From positions 14,999,388 through 15,063,387 of the forward strand of contig OZ035962.1 in the NCBI GenBank assembly GCA_964034945.1: DNA of 64,000 nucleotides, given 5' to 3'. The position numbers were made by a program, and so were the translations under genes. The number at the start of each line of letters is the position of its first letter. Position 1 is the first letter of the stretch. The notes under the pieces are model-generated. The model was not told the DNA's origin. It ran no database searches and worked only from the letters and a program-made list of their open reading frames with translations. Origin of the DNA: Chrysopilus asiliformis. Its lineage: Eukaryota; Arthropoda; Insecta; Diptera; Rhagionidae. Shown piece after piece: positions 43,438-52,556 of the stretch.

Positions 43438-43872
43438 TACATTCAAAACAAATGCTCGGTTATTTGTTTAGGGTACATGGCGCAAGAAGGCGCGATCTGT
43501 CAAATACATAGTTAAAATTACTGATTGAATCAAGTACAAGACATTTGTTTTAAATAGTCTGCATTTAAAATGAATGGTTTGATATTTGTTCTTACTACTT
43601 TCTTCTTTAATTAAAAGAAAACACATTTAATTTTGTATTATGAATGAGAGGTAGGTAAATTATTTGAGGGTTTTTGATTCAACTGCATGTCCGATTTCTC
43701 TCAGTGTAATGTCATACATGTTGATGATAACTAAAATAACATTATAATATTTCAAGCGGCTTTTATTTTTTAATAAACAAAATTTCAGGGCTACTAAAAT
43801 CAAAATTCTCAATACCAATTCATGAAAGGGTTTCCACATTTAAATATTATAGCAATATGAGTAGCAGCCGCA

Positions 43873-43965
43873 CTACACTTCAATTGTTATAATTTTCGTC
43901 GAACAGTAATTTTCATAAAAAGCTTTTATCTTTTTACCACGTTTTTCGATTGTGTAATGATCCAT
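43873..43965 (-). pseudogene. mariner transposase N-terminal relic (arm 2)
   Basis: A 30-codon frame, MDHYTIEKRGKKIKAFYENY..., carries the same terminal TAG as its partner at 37347-37439. The shared stop and shared breakpoint show that it was already broken before the segment was duplicated. Confidence 0.7.
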
Positions 43966-44343
43966 GACGTATTCTGAAAGTGATTCTGGTTGAAAATTTA
44001 ATACATGGATTTACATTTTATAAATGTTCGAACTCGTCATATAGAAATTCCACTGTAATCACCCTGAAATTCTTTTTTATTTTACAAGTAGCTATAATAA
44101 TCATCTTTATTATCGATTAGATTGAATTAATTGCTTCCATTACACTTTCAATACATAAGTAAGTAACACCGAAATATGAAGGCGACAATTTCATTTTGTA
44201 ATTGGATTTTTCGAATTTTTTAATTCTCTAGAGACAATTTTCGTAAGCTTAGCCATTTAAAACATTAGTAATATTAAAAATACTTGAAAACTTTTTATGA
44301 TTTCACACCTTGTTAGTGCTTTACAAGAGTTCAAACAACAGAT

Positions 44344-45117
44344 ATGAAGTTCTTTAATTTTGTGTTGTTACTAGTTTTAATGAAAATTCAAAATATTGCA
44401 TTAAAAATCTATGACGGGCCTTGTCCAGATCCGCAGACAACTAATTTCTCTACGAGTAATACTCAAATACACTACTATTTAGCCGTTGATGAAGATATTC
44501 GCACAATATTTAAATTCCATGGAACAAATCTATCGAAATTGTATTTTGCTTGCCCAATAGTACGCTTTCAGAGTACACTAAAGTGGCCCATCGCAAGGAC
44601 ATGTCCAGGCACAAATAAAAGGGTATCTTATTGTAGCAATTATATAAATTATTTGAAAAATGGCAGAGTACATAATATTTACAATATGACTATGCAGGAC
44701 GAAATGCCATACCGAGTGATTTACGGTTATAAAAATGGTGATTTTACAATTATTTGGGGATGTAAGAATTATTCTGATATAAACAAACATTCAGAAGGAA
44801 GTTTTATTTTGGGTTCAAGATATAGTAGTCCGAATTTGACAGATATTTCAAATGCATTAAAAGGTGTTTCCTGTGATTTCAAGGACTTTGTGGATGTATC
44901 TATGATTGTATCACCATATAATAAAACACCGTGCAACGCGATTTGTGCTAAATCGGATTTAACTTGCGCATTGTTGCCACCACCCGAGCAACTTCCGGTG
45001 CCACAATATGATACGAAAGTTTTTATTTACTTATTAATACCACTTTTAATATGTTTGTTAGTTATTCCTGCAGTATTACACAGAAAACCGAAAGTCACAC
45101 AAATTTATATCAACTAA
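44344..45117 (+). CDS. lipocalin-like type I membrane protein, copy 3
   Basis: A 257-residue single-exon gene, the inverted twin of 34909-35682. The signal peptide, GPCPDP start, FTIIWGCKN block, transmembrane segment and tail are identical. Sixteen residues differ, clustered at about 84-109 (KWPIARTCPGTNKRVSYC against KWPIERMCSGTNRREFYC and nearby) and about 201-205 (PYNKT against PDYRE). I count only two synonymous changes over the whole frame (an ATC/ATA and a GGT/GGC codon). AATAAA starts directly after the stop, at 45118. The leader holds TTAGTGC 31 nt before the ATG, a likely initiator. Confidence 0.8.
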   Translation: MKFFNFVLLLVLMKIQNIALKIYDGPCPDPQTTNFSTSNTQIHYYLAVDEDIRTIFKFHGTNLSKLYFACPIVRFQSTLKWPIARTCPGTNKRVSYCSNYINYLKNGRVHNIYNMTMQDEMPYRVIYGYKNGDFTIIWGCKNYSDINKHSEGSFILGSRYSSPNLTDISNALKGVSCDFKDFVDVSMIVSPYNKTPCNAICAKSDLTCALLPPPEQLPVPQYDTKVFIYLLIPLLICLLVIPAVLHRKPKVTQIYIN

Positions 45118-45369
45118 AATAAATTTATTTTATTTCTGGTGTATTTGATTTTTTCTTCCCTGCTATCTCATTCCTAGCCTGCGTTATATTTTTTTCTGTG
45201 ATTGCACTTTAGCAAAAAATTGCGATTTTCCAAGGATTTCAAAGTTGCAGGACAAGCATTCAACAATAAAAAAATAGGAAGATTTTGAATTGGTCGCAAT
45301 TAGAGTCAAGTAGTGTTAAACGAGATATAAAAATACACTGATAAAACTGTTGTCCAATGTTCTTATGGT

Positions 45370-45660
45370 ACGGGGCGCTTTTATTCGAAACTATGTTGGG
45401 ATAACGGAAGTTCCTGTAAGGACAACGTGATTTTCATTTTACTAAAATTTTCTGGAAAAATCGTATTTGGAGGTTCTTGGGATCGCTGAATCCGATCCTG
45501 ACGTGAAGAAGTCCATTAGGATAACGGAAGATGCTGCTAACGGAAGACGTGATTATACTTTTCCGAAGATTTTTGGGGGAAAAAATATTGGGGCGTTAAA
45601 TTCGAATCTGGCATTAGGAAGTCCGTAAGGATAACGCAAGGTGTTTATCAAAACTAAAAG
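45370..45660 (+). repeat. family D copy
   Basis: Three degenerate units with GGATAACGGAAG, GGACAACGTGATTTTC, GATCGCTGAATCCGATCC and GAAGTCCATTAGG or GGAAGTCCGTAAGG. It is the same family as 4565-5010. Confidence 0.6.
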
Positions 45661-45894
45661 CGAGGTAAAAAAAGCATGAAAAATAAAGTAATTTTTATCT
45701 GGCTTGTATTTCTGATACACAATTCTCAAAAAAAAAATTTTTTTTTCCTTTTTAGTGCATTTTTTTAAATAAAACCTTTAAAAAAATATGTATTCTTTTC
45801 AACTTCTTTTCAACTTCTTTTCAACTGATCTAATCCTTTTTGTGGTCGGACCATTGGTTATAAACTAACTCTAAAATGATCTCCACAGCATACT

Positions 45895-46313
45895 ATTATA
45901 TAAAAATGAGTTGGTGTCTGTCTGTTTGTCTGTGTGTCTGTTCCTCTTTCACCTGAAAACAACTGAACCACCATAGACCTATTGGAAATTAGCCCGAGAG
46001 GTGGAGGAGTAAGGGGAGAGGGTAAAGTGAGTCCGAAGCGTACTTTTTCTTCTATGTTACTCTTTCGCGGGAAGCTAACGAACCGATTAGCCTGAAATTT
46101 TACACATATGTTCCTCGGAGTACATCTGTAATATATCCCCATTGAAAAGTAGCCCGATAGGTGTGGTGAGTAAGGGGAGGGGGAAAATTAAATTTGAGAA
46201 CTATTTTCCGAAGAGAAAAACTTTAAAGAGAGCACGCTGTATAACCAACTGAATTTGGTTTTCCTAGGTTTCTATAACGTTTTTAACCGGACGAAGCCGA
46301 TTCCAAATTCTAG
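45895..46313 (+). mobile_element. Helitron-like non-autonomous element, variant end
   Basis: It starts near TATTATATAAAAATGAGTTG with a GTCTGTCTGTTTGTCTG run. It contains two copies of the TAGCCCGA...GGAGTAAGGGGAG unit and TTCTATGTTACTCTTTCGCG, and ends AACCGGACGAAGCCG, ATTCCAAATT, CTAG, followed by T. The 3' end type is shared with 62665-62866. The 5' TC is not clear in this copy. Confidence 0.5.
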
Positions 46314-46329
46314 TAGACTATAAAAAAAT

Positions 46330-47680
46330 TGGTTGAAACAAATGTTCCGGCTTATACAGAAAAAAATGATGCCGGTTTCGCGTTAAAAAGGTTCCGATGT
46401 CAACGAGCGTTTAAACATATATGTTTCTCGAACGCGTAATTTCTTGAAATCACTCAAAACGGTAATATTTATTTGTCCTGTTCGTGTAATAAAACTATTG
46501 TAGATTTTTTTATTTAAATATAGTCAATAAAATGAATCAAACAGGTTCGCAGTAAGAAAAGAGATCCAACGTGAAAAAAAAACGACACAGACTCGTACAC
46601 GTGCGCTATGCCATTATTTTTTAAGAGTTTATTCCTTTCTTCTTTTAACTGTGAAAAACTCAATAAATTTCATTCTCTCCAATATTTTAGATTTCTAATA
46701 TTAAAACTAGCTCTAAATTCATTTTTAACGAAACCAAAAAAAAATATTTCCAGCCCGCTTAAATATGTTGCGCACCCCTGATAATCGGAGATCTTCACGT
46801 TCCGCGATATATACGTATTTGACGATCGTTTTGCTCGTAGTTGTTGTTCAAAGTGAATTCCACCCGCAATTTGAATTGATGGCTGGTCTGCACTTCTGTT
46901 TAACCTCTCGGCACCACTAATGGTGATCTTTACTAGTGGTTTATTAGTTCTTTTTAATACTGATGATCAGTCATAACATAACCATAATTGATCATTGACG
47001 GATTATGGGATCGAATTGAAATTCTTACGCAACTCTTCGAGGTTGACAAAGCATGAACTATTTTTGATTTTTAATTTATTAACGTGTCGATCCGCCATTT
47101 GATTTTACAGTGCACTATCAATAACTAAATTCGGTATTTTCGCGGCCATTTCAAATTGATCGTGTCAAATATGAATATCTACACAATTGGTAGGGATATA
47201 ATCAATTGAGTTTCTAAATAAATAATAATAATTTCAATTATTACGAGTACCTTTAATCAAGACTTCAATTACCGAAGCATAGTTTTTATCAATAAATTCA
47301 TTTTCCATCGTTGCAGGCGCACCGATATAGCTCAACGGTTTGTGATCGTACGATCGCGATCATTGATTGGGGACAAGGTGAATTTATACAGGTGTTTTGA
47401 TACGATCAAACACTCAACAAATCTGGAAGAGAATTACACTCTCCCCTCCAATTGATCCTCACTATTTTATTTGCTGTGCGGCTGCTTGCTTTTATCACGA
47501 TTCCGCAATAGAGAACAATTGACTGTCGGAGTTGAAGCGAGTGCAACGTTCTTGTGCGCGGTTGTTCCGAAATTGACAACTACCTGGACTGGGTATCAAT
47601 ACCTGGTGACAACGCGATTGCTTTGGCAGGTGGATATATCGCTTTTATGGTTCGACAGCTGTGGAACGTCGATTCGATCT
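46330..47680. other. intergenic and 5' region of the PTB gene
   Basis: 46330-46800 is AT-rich with no feature. 46800-47680 is richer in GC and unique, and probably holds the promoter and untranslated leader of the gene starting at 47685. I see no TATA box close to the start. The tRNA-like A-box at about 47329 is discussed under rejected items. Confidence 0.4.
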
Positions 47681-47684
47681 CAAG

Positions 47685-47759
47685 ATGTCTGGCAGCAGCG
47701 CGTTTGACAGTGGTCTCGAGGCGCAGGTCACTGTTAAGGATTTGCCGATGATTTTTAAG
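47685..47759 (+). other. first coding exon of the PTB gene
   Basis: A 75-nt exon, in phase 0 at its end. It is assigned by its start context, the strong GTAAGT donor and the exact joining of KDLPMIFK to VKYIG, the usual opening strand of a PTB domain. It is too short to be found by frame length alone. Confidence 0.85.
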
Positions 47760-50700
47760 GTAAGTCATTGACTTTTCTAAATTGCAGTGAATGAATTTGG
47801 TGACAAGTCGGGGTAGTACGATGGGTGTGGCACTATGCATTTTCATGCACTTCATCGTATTTTAGTTCCGTCGCATAAAACGTTGTGTTCTTCATTTGCG
47901 CTTCCGACTCTGATCGCTGTTGTTATCGCCACGGTCGGGTGCGTGGGTTAAAACATTTCGGATGTTCAAAATACGGGAAGTTATTCTGTCACCCTCTTTG
48001 CGGGCATTTGAGTTCCATGTCGCCCTTCATCTCCTTCAAAATCACATTCGTAACTCTTTTGTTTATTTTGTTTATTTATTTGGCGGTGCGGGCACGGGCG
48101 GTTATAGTGGACTTTCGGATGGTTCCAGTTGATGGCCCATGATGGTGGCATACCTCGCTCGCGATGGCAACAAGCGTCGAGTGTAGATGTTTTCAAGCCA
48201 CCGGAAATGAATATCATTTGGTCGCCGTTCGGAACAGATAAAAATTGCTTCAGTTCACCTGACTGTTGATGAATAACGGAAGGGAACCAGAATTACCTTT
48301 ATTTCAATTATTCCATCATTTATTCAATTTTATCGCGCACTCTTGCTGCCTTTGGTCGCAATAAATCATGAATCATTGAATGGAAATCATGAATCATTGA
48401 ATGGTGAAAACATCCACAAAAATTATATACCATTTTGTTATATATGTTTTTTTTACCTGTAAGCCGAGAAATTCCAATAGAGTGGAATTTGCGATCCTCA
48501 TAGAAAAAAAGAGGGCGGCCGACGGCGGTGTGTTTTTGTACTTTTATATGATGGTACGCGCTTTTATTATGCTACATATATTATGTGGAATTTATTGGTT
48601 CCGATTTTAATCACAATTTAATTATTGATCGGGCAACCGAAACCGACTTATTTTAATGGATTGAGATATTTAAATTATTTCGCCAATTTGTTTTTATTTC
48701 CGCGGAAAAAATCGTAAGCATGATTTTTATTTTCGTTTGCTTGAACTTGTTATCTTATCAACGCCTGACTGATTTTTCAAATACAATTGATTGTGTATTA
48801 TCTCTGTCTCTTTGTTTTTGTTTTTATCACATTTTTGAATTAATCAGCAATGGTTCTAAAACCCTGTAAGCCTTTGGTAACGTTCATAAATTATTTTCAT
48901 TAATTTCTGATTGTGACAGAGTCACAGTTGGTGGAATTACTGCATTATTTTATTTCTTCTGTCACAGTTGGTCTTAATGAGATATTCGAGATAGCATTTT
49001 CAAATTTGAAAACATCTGTTAATTAATTATACTCCAAGTTTTATTTATTTCTTGCGGTCTTTTGTCATACAAAATTTCATTTTACGATTTTGTGAAAATT
49101 TCCGATTTCTAGCGCCAGGGTTTTGGGCTAGGCGTCAATGAGTCAGTCAGTCATGAAAAATTTTATAATAGACTAGCTTGCATACCCGTCGTTTCCGGGT
49201 TAAGTTTTTCAAATTTTTTTTTTATGGTCTATGTTGGAGCTAAACTTCAGACCAATCAGCTCGGTAGTTTCCCGCGAAAGAGTAACATAGCGCAAAAACT
49301 AAGTTTCGAAATCCCTTTATCCCCTCCCTTTACTCCCCCACCCCTCGCGCTACTTTTCCGTATGCCTATGTTGGAACCAGAACTACCACAGACACTCATG
49401 CCAAATTTCAAGTCAATCGGTTCAGCCGTTTCTGCGTGAAAGAGGAACAGACAGACAGACAGACACCAAGTCATTTTTATATATTAGTATGATGATGATA
49501 TGATATGATGGGCAGATTTTTTATAACTGAACACATGGAGCAGAAGGGTCTCAGACATGTTTTCGGTTCCAACCATCACATAGACGCTCACTAAGGTGAG
49601 GTTTTTCGAAATTCCACCCCTCAAGGGGTAATCGGGGGTTGGATAGGAGGTGATGTTTCAAAACATTGATTTTTGCCATGAATTCTGCCCGTTAAGAGGC
49701 CGAGAAATCTCACTCGGAGGTTTTTCGGGTCGCTGATAACGAATCTGGTGTTACCATTTCAAAATTCTAACGGGAAGGTTATTTAAAGATAACGAAAATA
49801 TCCCTTTTCTCACTTTTCGCCTGTGAAACTGGAATTAGGGGAGTTTTCGGGGTCAGTAATTTCGAATCTGATACTAGAATATCAAAATTCGAAACGAAAG
49901 GTCCTGTAAGGATAATGAAAATGTTTCGTCCAATTTTTCTTTGAAATGAAAGCCATCCAGGGAAAAAGATTGTTTTCTCTAAAAGTATTTGAGTTATTTC
50001 TGCTTCTTTGATGTAAAAAACTTATGTAAAAAAAACTTTAACCCGGCAACTACGGGCAGGCAAGGTAGTAAATAATATAAAATAGATTTTTCGAAGAAAA
50101 TTAAAAAAAAATCATTTAGCACAGAATTTAAAAATAAACGGACATAGTAATTAAAATAAAAGGCCATTTCAAAAAATAAATAAATCTACAACTACAAGAC
50201 ATGGAAATTAAAAAAAAAGTCTGCCCTCTGAAATATGGTCACCGTATTCTTAGATCTGATTCGAATTATTATCGAAATTCCTATTGAAGTTTTTTTAAAC
50301 CATTTTTTACCTAATCTTACGATTATTTGAGGAAAAAATATAATCAAATTACAAACCAAAAAAATATATTTTAAAGTTTAATTTCTTATTTCTCTTATAC
50401 TTTTAGGTTAAATACATCGGAAGTGAATCAGCACGAGGATTATGGGGTATTAAATACACTCGTCGTCCAGTTGACTTTTTAGTCGGAATAGCCAAAAATT
50501 TACCACCAAACAAAACGTTACCACACTGCAATTTGAAAGTGTCAACAGATGGCGTTTCCATTGAATCGATATTCGGATTGGCAAAGAGTTGGAGTTACCC
50601 GATTGACACGATCTCGTATGGCGTTCAGGATCTGGTCTACACGCGTGTCTTCGCAATGATCGTGGTGAAGGAGAACGACAATCAGAATCCTTTTGAAGTG

Positions 50701-50907
50701 CACGCTTTCGTCTGTGATAGTAGAGCTATGGCCAGGAAATTAACTTTCGCCCTGGCTGCCGCTTTCCAAGACTATTCACGACGCGTAAAAGAAAGCAGCG
50801 ATGGGCAACCGGATAGTGTGATAACACCGGCAAGGAAGAAATTCGCCATTGATTTACGGTCACCAGAAGAAATGCAAAATGAATTGGAAGAGGAGACGGA
50901 GGCGTAA
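47685..50907 (+). CDS. PTB/PID-domain adaptor protein, two coding exons
   Basis: Exon 1 (47685-47759, 25 codons: MSGSSAFDSGLEAQVTVKDL...) starts in a good context (TCTCAAGATG) and ends at AAG|GTAAGT. Exon 2 (50407-50907) follows the acceptor TATACTTTTAG in phase 0. The 191-residue product is mostly one phosphotyrosine-binding/PID domain: IFKVKYIG (first strand), GLWGIKYTRRPVDFLVGIAK (helix), LKVSTDGVSI, IDTISYGVQDLVYTRVFAMI, FEVHAFVCDS and the C-terminal helix MARKLTFALAAAFQDYSRRV. This layout is that of LDLRAP1/CED-6/Numb-type cytoplasmic adaptors that bind NPxY motifs in receptor tails. An acidic tail (EEMQNELEEETEA) ends it. I do not recognise the exact orthologue. The polyadenylation signal is at 51281. 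Confidence 0.88.
49173..49492 (-). mobile_element. Helitron-like element in the PTB gene intron
   Basis: On the minus strand it begins TCATACTAATATATAAAAAT and ends with the hairpin ACCCG/CGGGT, ATGCAAG, CTAG, followed by T and preceded by A. It is 320 bp and a close relative of 1973-2307. Confidence 0.5.
49510..50075 (+). repeat. long repeat related to families C/D
   Basis: It contains GGTTCCAACCATCACATAGA, CGCTCACTAAGGTGAGG, GGTAATCGGGGGTTGG, TTTTCGGGTCGCTGATAACG, two GGAAGGTTATTTAAAGATAA-type units and ends AACCCGGCAACTACGGGCAG. It corresponds to 38212-38565 with an additional internal D-type unit, and lies in the PTB gene intron. Confidence 0.5.
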
Positions 50908-51280
50908 TTAATTGCACTATAGTATTAAGCTTTCTATATGTATTCTAAGGATTTCTTTTGTATTGATCTTTGCTAGTATTATGATTTTAAAATAAGTTTT
51001 GTAAATTTTTTGTAAGCGGCTCTAAGGCTCCATACAGCGTCATTCCAAATATGTGTGTACAGTTTTTTTAGACTATAGAAATGTTAATAATGAAAGTGTC
51101 TTTTGTGTTTATTTTAAAGATTTTATACATATTTTTTTTTTGTTTTTTGTGATGTGTGACAAACTAGTCGTTTAAAGATTTTTTTTCAATATATTTTTGT
51201 TTTGTTTTTAGAGTATTTTCTTCACCACATAAAATACATATTTTTGTGAAAATGGCTTTGTATATTAAAAAGCACTTTTA

Positions 51281-51286
51281 AATAAA
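51281..51286 (+). terminator. polyadenylation signal of the PTB gene
   Basis: AATAAA lies 374 nt after the stop codon, in an AT-rich 3' untranslated region. It is the first canonical signal downstream of the stop that I see. Confidence 0.6.
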
Positions 51287-51617
51287 TAGAGAAACTGAAG
51301 ATAAACATTTTTTATTTGAATATTAAAACATCCTCTAAATGCATATTACATAAAAAAATTCATGTAACTTATTAAAATGTAACTTATTTTCGATCGACTA
51401 ACTAGTGCACACGATATAAGAGTCCTTTCTGGGTAATTTGGGGTCTGTTTCCGGAGCTGCCCCGGCCATATGGTCACCTTATTTATGAAACGTTTTCCCA
51501 TGTTAATTGTCCCATGCTAATTGTCCCATGCTACTACCAAAGACTAGGTAAATAAAGATAAGAAACCTAGAACAAGTTTTGGAGTATTTTCCATATACTT
51601 CTATGAAACAGGGCAGC

Positions 51618-51837
51618 AATCATGTATTTCGACGCGTCTCTGTCTTTCGACTTCGATACAGCTTTTAACTCTTGACTTCGCCATATCAGCAGCTTCAAAT
51701 TTGCTGGAGTGACAGTCAGCATCACGTTTCGATTAATAGTGACGATTCCGCGAAATTTCAAGCTGCAGATATGGCGAAGTCAAGAGTTAAAAGCTGCGTC
51801 GAAGTCCAAAGTCAGAGACGCGTCGGAATACATGATT
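51618..51837. repeat. foldback repeat 1 between convergent genes
   Basis: The left arm (AATCATGTATTTCGACGCGT, CTTCGATACAGCTTTTAACT, CTTGACTTCGCCATATCAGC) is reverse-complemented by the right arm, ending GACGCGTCGGAATACATGAT. The arms are about 95 bp with a small loop. Confidence 0.8.
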
Positions 51838-51846
51838 GGTACCCAG

Positions 51847-52017
51847 GAGTGGTATTCCGTAACTTGTTTAAAGCGTTTGTTTCGAGCTAGAAGAAAAATT
51901 AGTATTCGCTAGCTCTGCTTTACCCTGTCATTTATTTTGGTCGAAACAGAGACAGCGAATACTACTTTTTCTTCTAACTCGAAACAAACGCTTGAAACAA
52001 GTAACGAAATACCACTC
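51847..52017. repeat. foldback repeat 2 between convergent genes
   Basis: The left arm, GAGTGGTATTCCGTAACTTG through AGTATTCGCTAGC, is reverse-complemented by GCGAATACTACTTTTTCTTC through AAATACCACTC. The arms are about 66 bp with a short loop, and it lies ten bases after foldback 1. Transcripts from either neighbouring gene reading through would fold here. Confidence 0.8.
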
Positions 52018-52318
52018 AAGTTCTATACAAACTTCTGTTGTTTCTTAACTTTAGTTACCGAATCTTTGCTACTACTTTCCAAACTTATATGTCCAGGATA
52101 TCTCAATCGTGCCATTTTGCTCGTCTAGGTTGCGCTCATCTATTCGCAGTTCTGAAAAACTCTTTATTTATATAAAAAATCCTCTAGTTTTTTCCAAAAA
52201 AAAATATATTATAAAATTATATTTTTTATAAGAAATCGTCGACGAATTTTCGAAACATAAATTTTAAAAATCCAGACACAATTAAAAAACCCATTTTTAA
52301 TATAAAAAATTTTAATAA

Positions 52319-52324
52319 TTTATT
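52319..52324 (-). terminator. polyadenylation signal of the chitin-binding gene
   Basis: On the minus strand AATAAA lies about 235 nt after the stop codon at 52557, leaving a short 3' untranslated region. Confidence 0.6.
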
Positions 52325-52556
52325 TGAACCTAACAAAGTAGGATGAAGCACTACAGATAGTAACAAAATTTAGGTTAAGTTGAGCATTAATTCAGACCGT
52401 ACAGCCAAATCAACCTGAACTTTGCCTTCTATACAGATTTAAGCTTCTAATAAACATAGTCTCTTGTGGGAATTGCAATAATTTTTTCTTCATAGGTGGT
52501 CTTCAAAACATATCAATGGAAAGATAAGATGGCTAATGCTACTTTCAGGAAGTTTA

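Larger units (their letters stand above)
42465..45160 (+). repeat. inverted segmental duplication, arm 2
   Basis: This is the reverse complement of 34870-37970. It carries the gene at 44344-45117 and two insertions absent from arm 1: a 331-bp element (42517-42847) and a 560-bp mariner-like element (42878-43437). For both, arm 1 shows the uninterrupted target. Confidence 0.85.

Noticed and set aside
47319..47390. tRNA-like A-box (TATAGCTCAACGG)
   Set aside because: No B-box (GGTTCGAAT type) follows at the right distance and no cloverleaf can be drawn.
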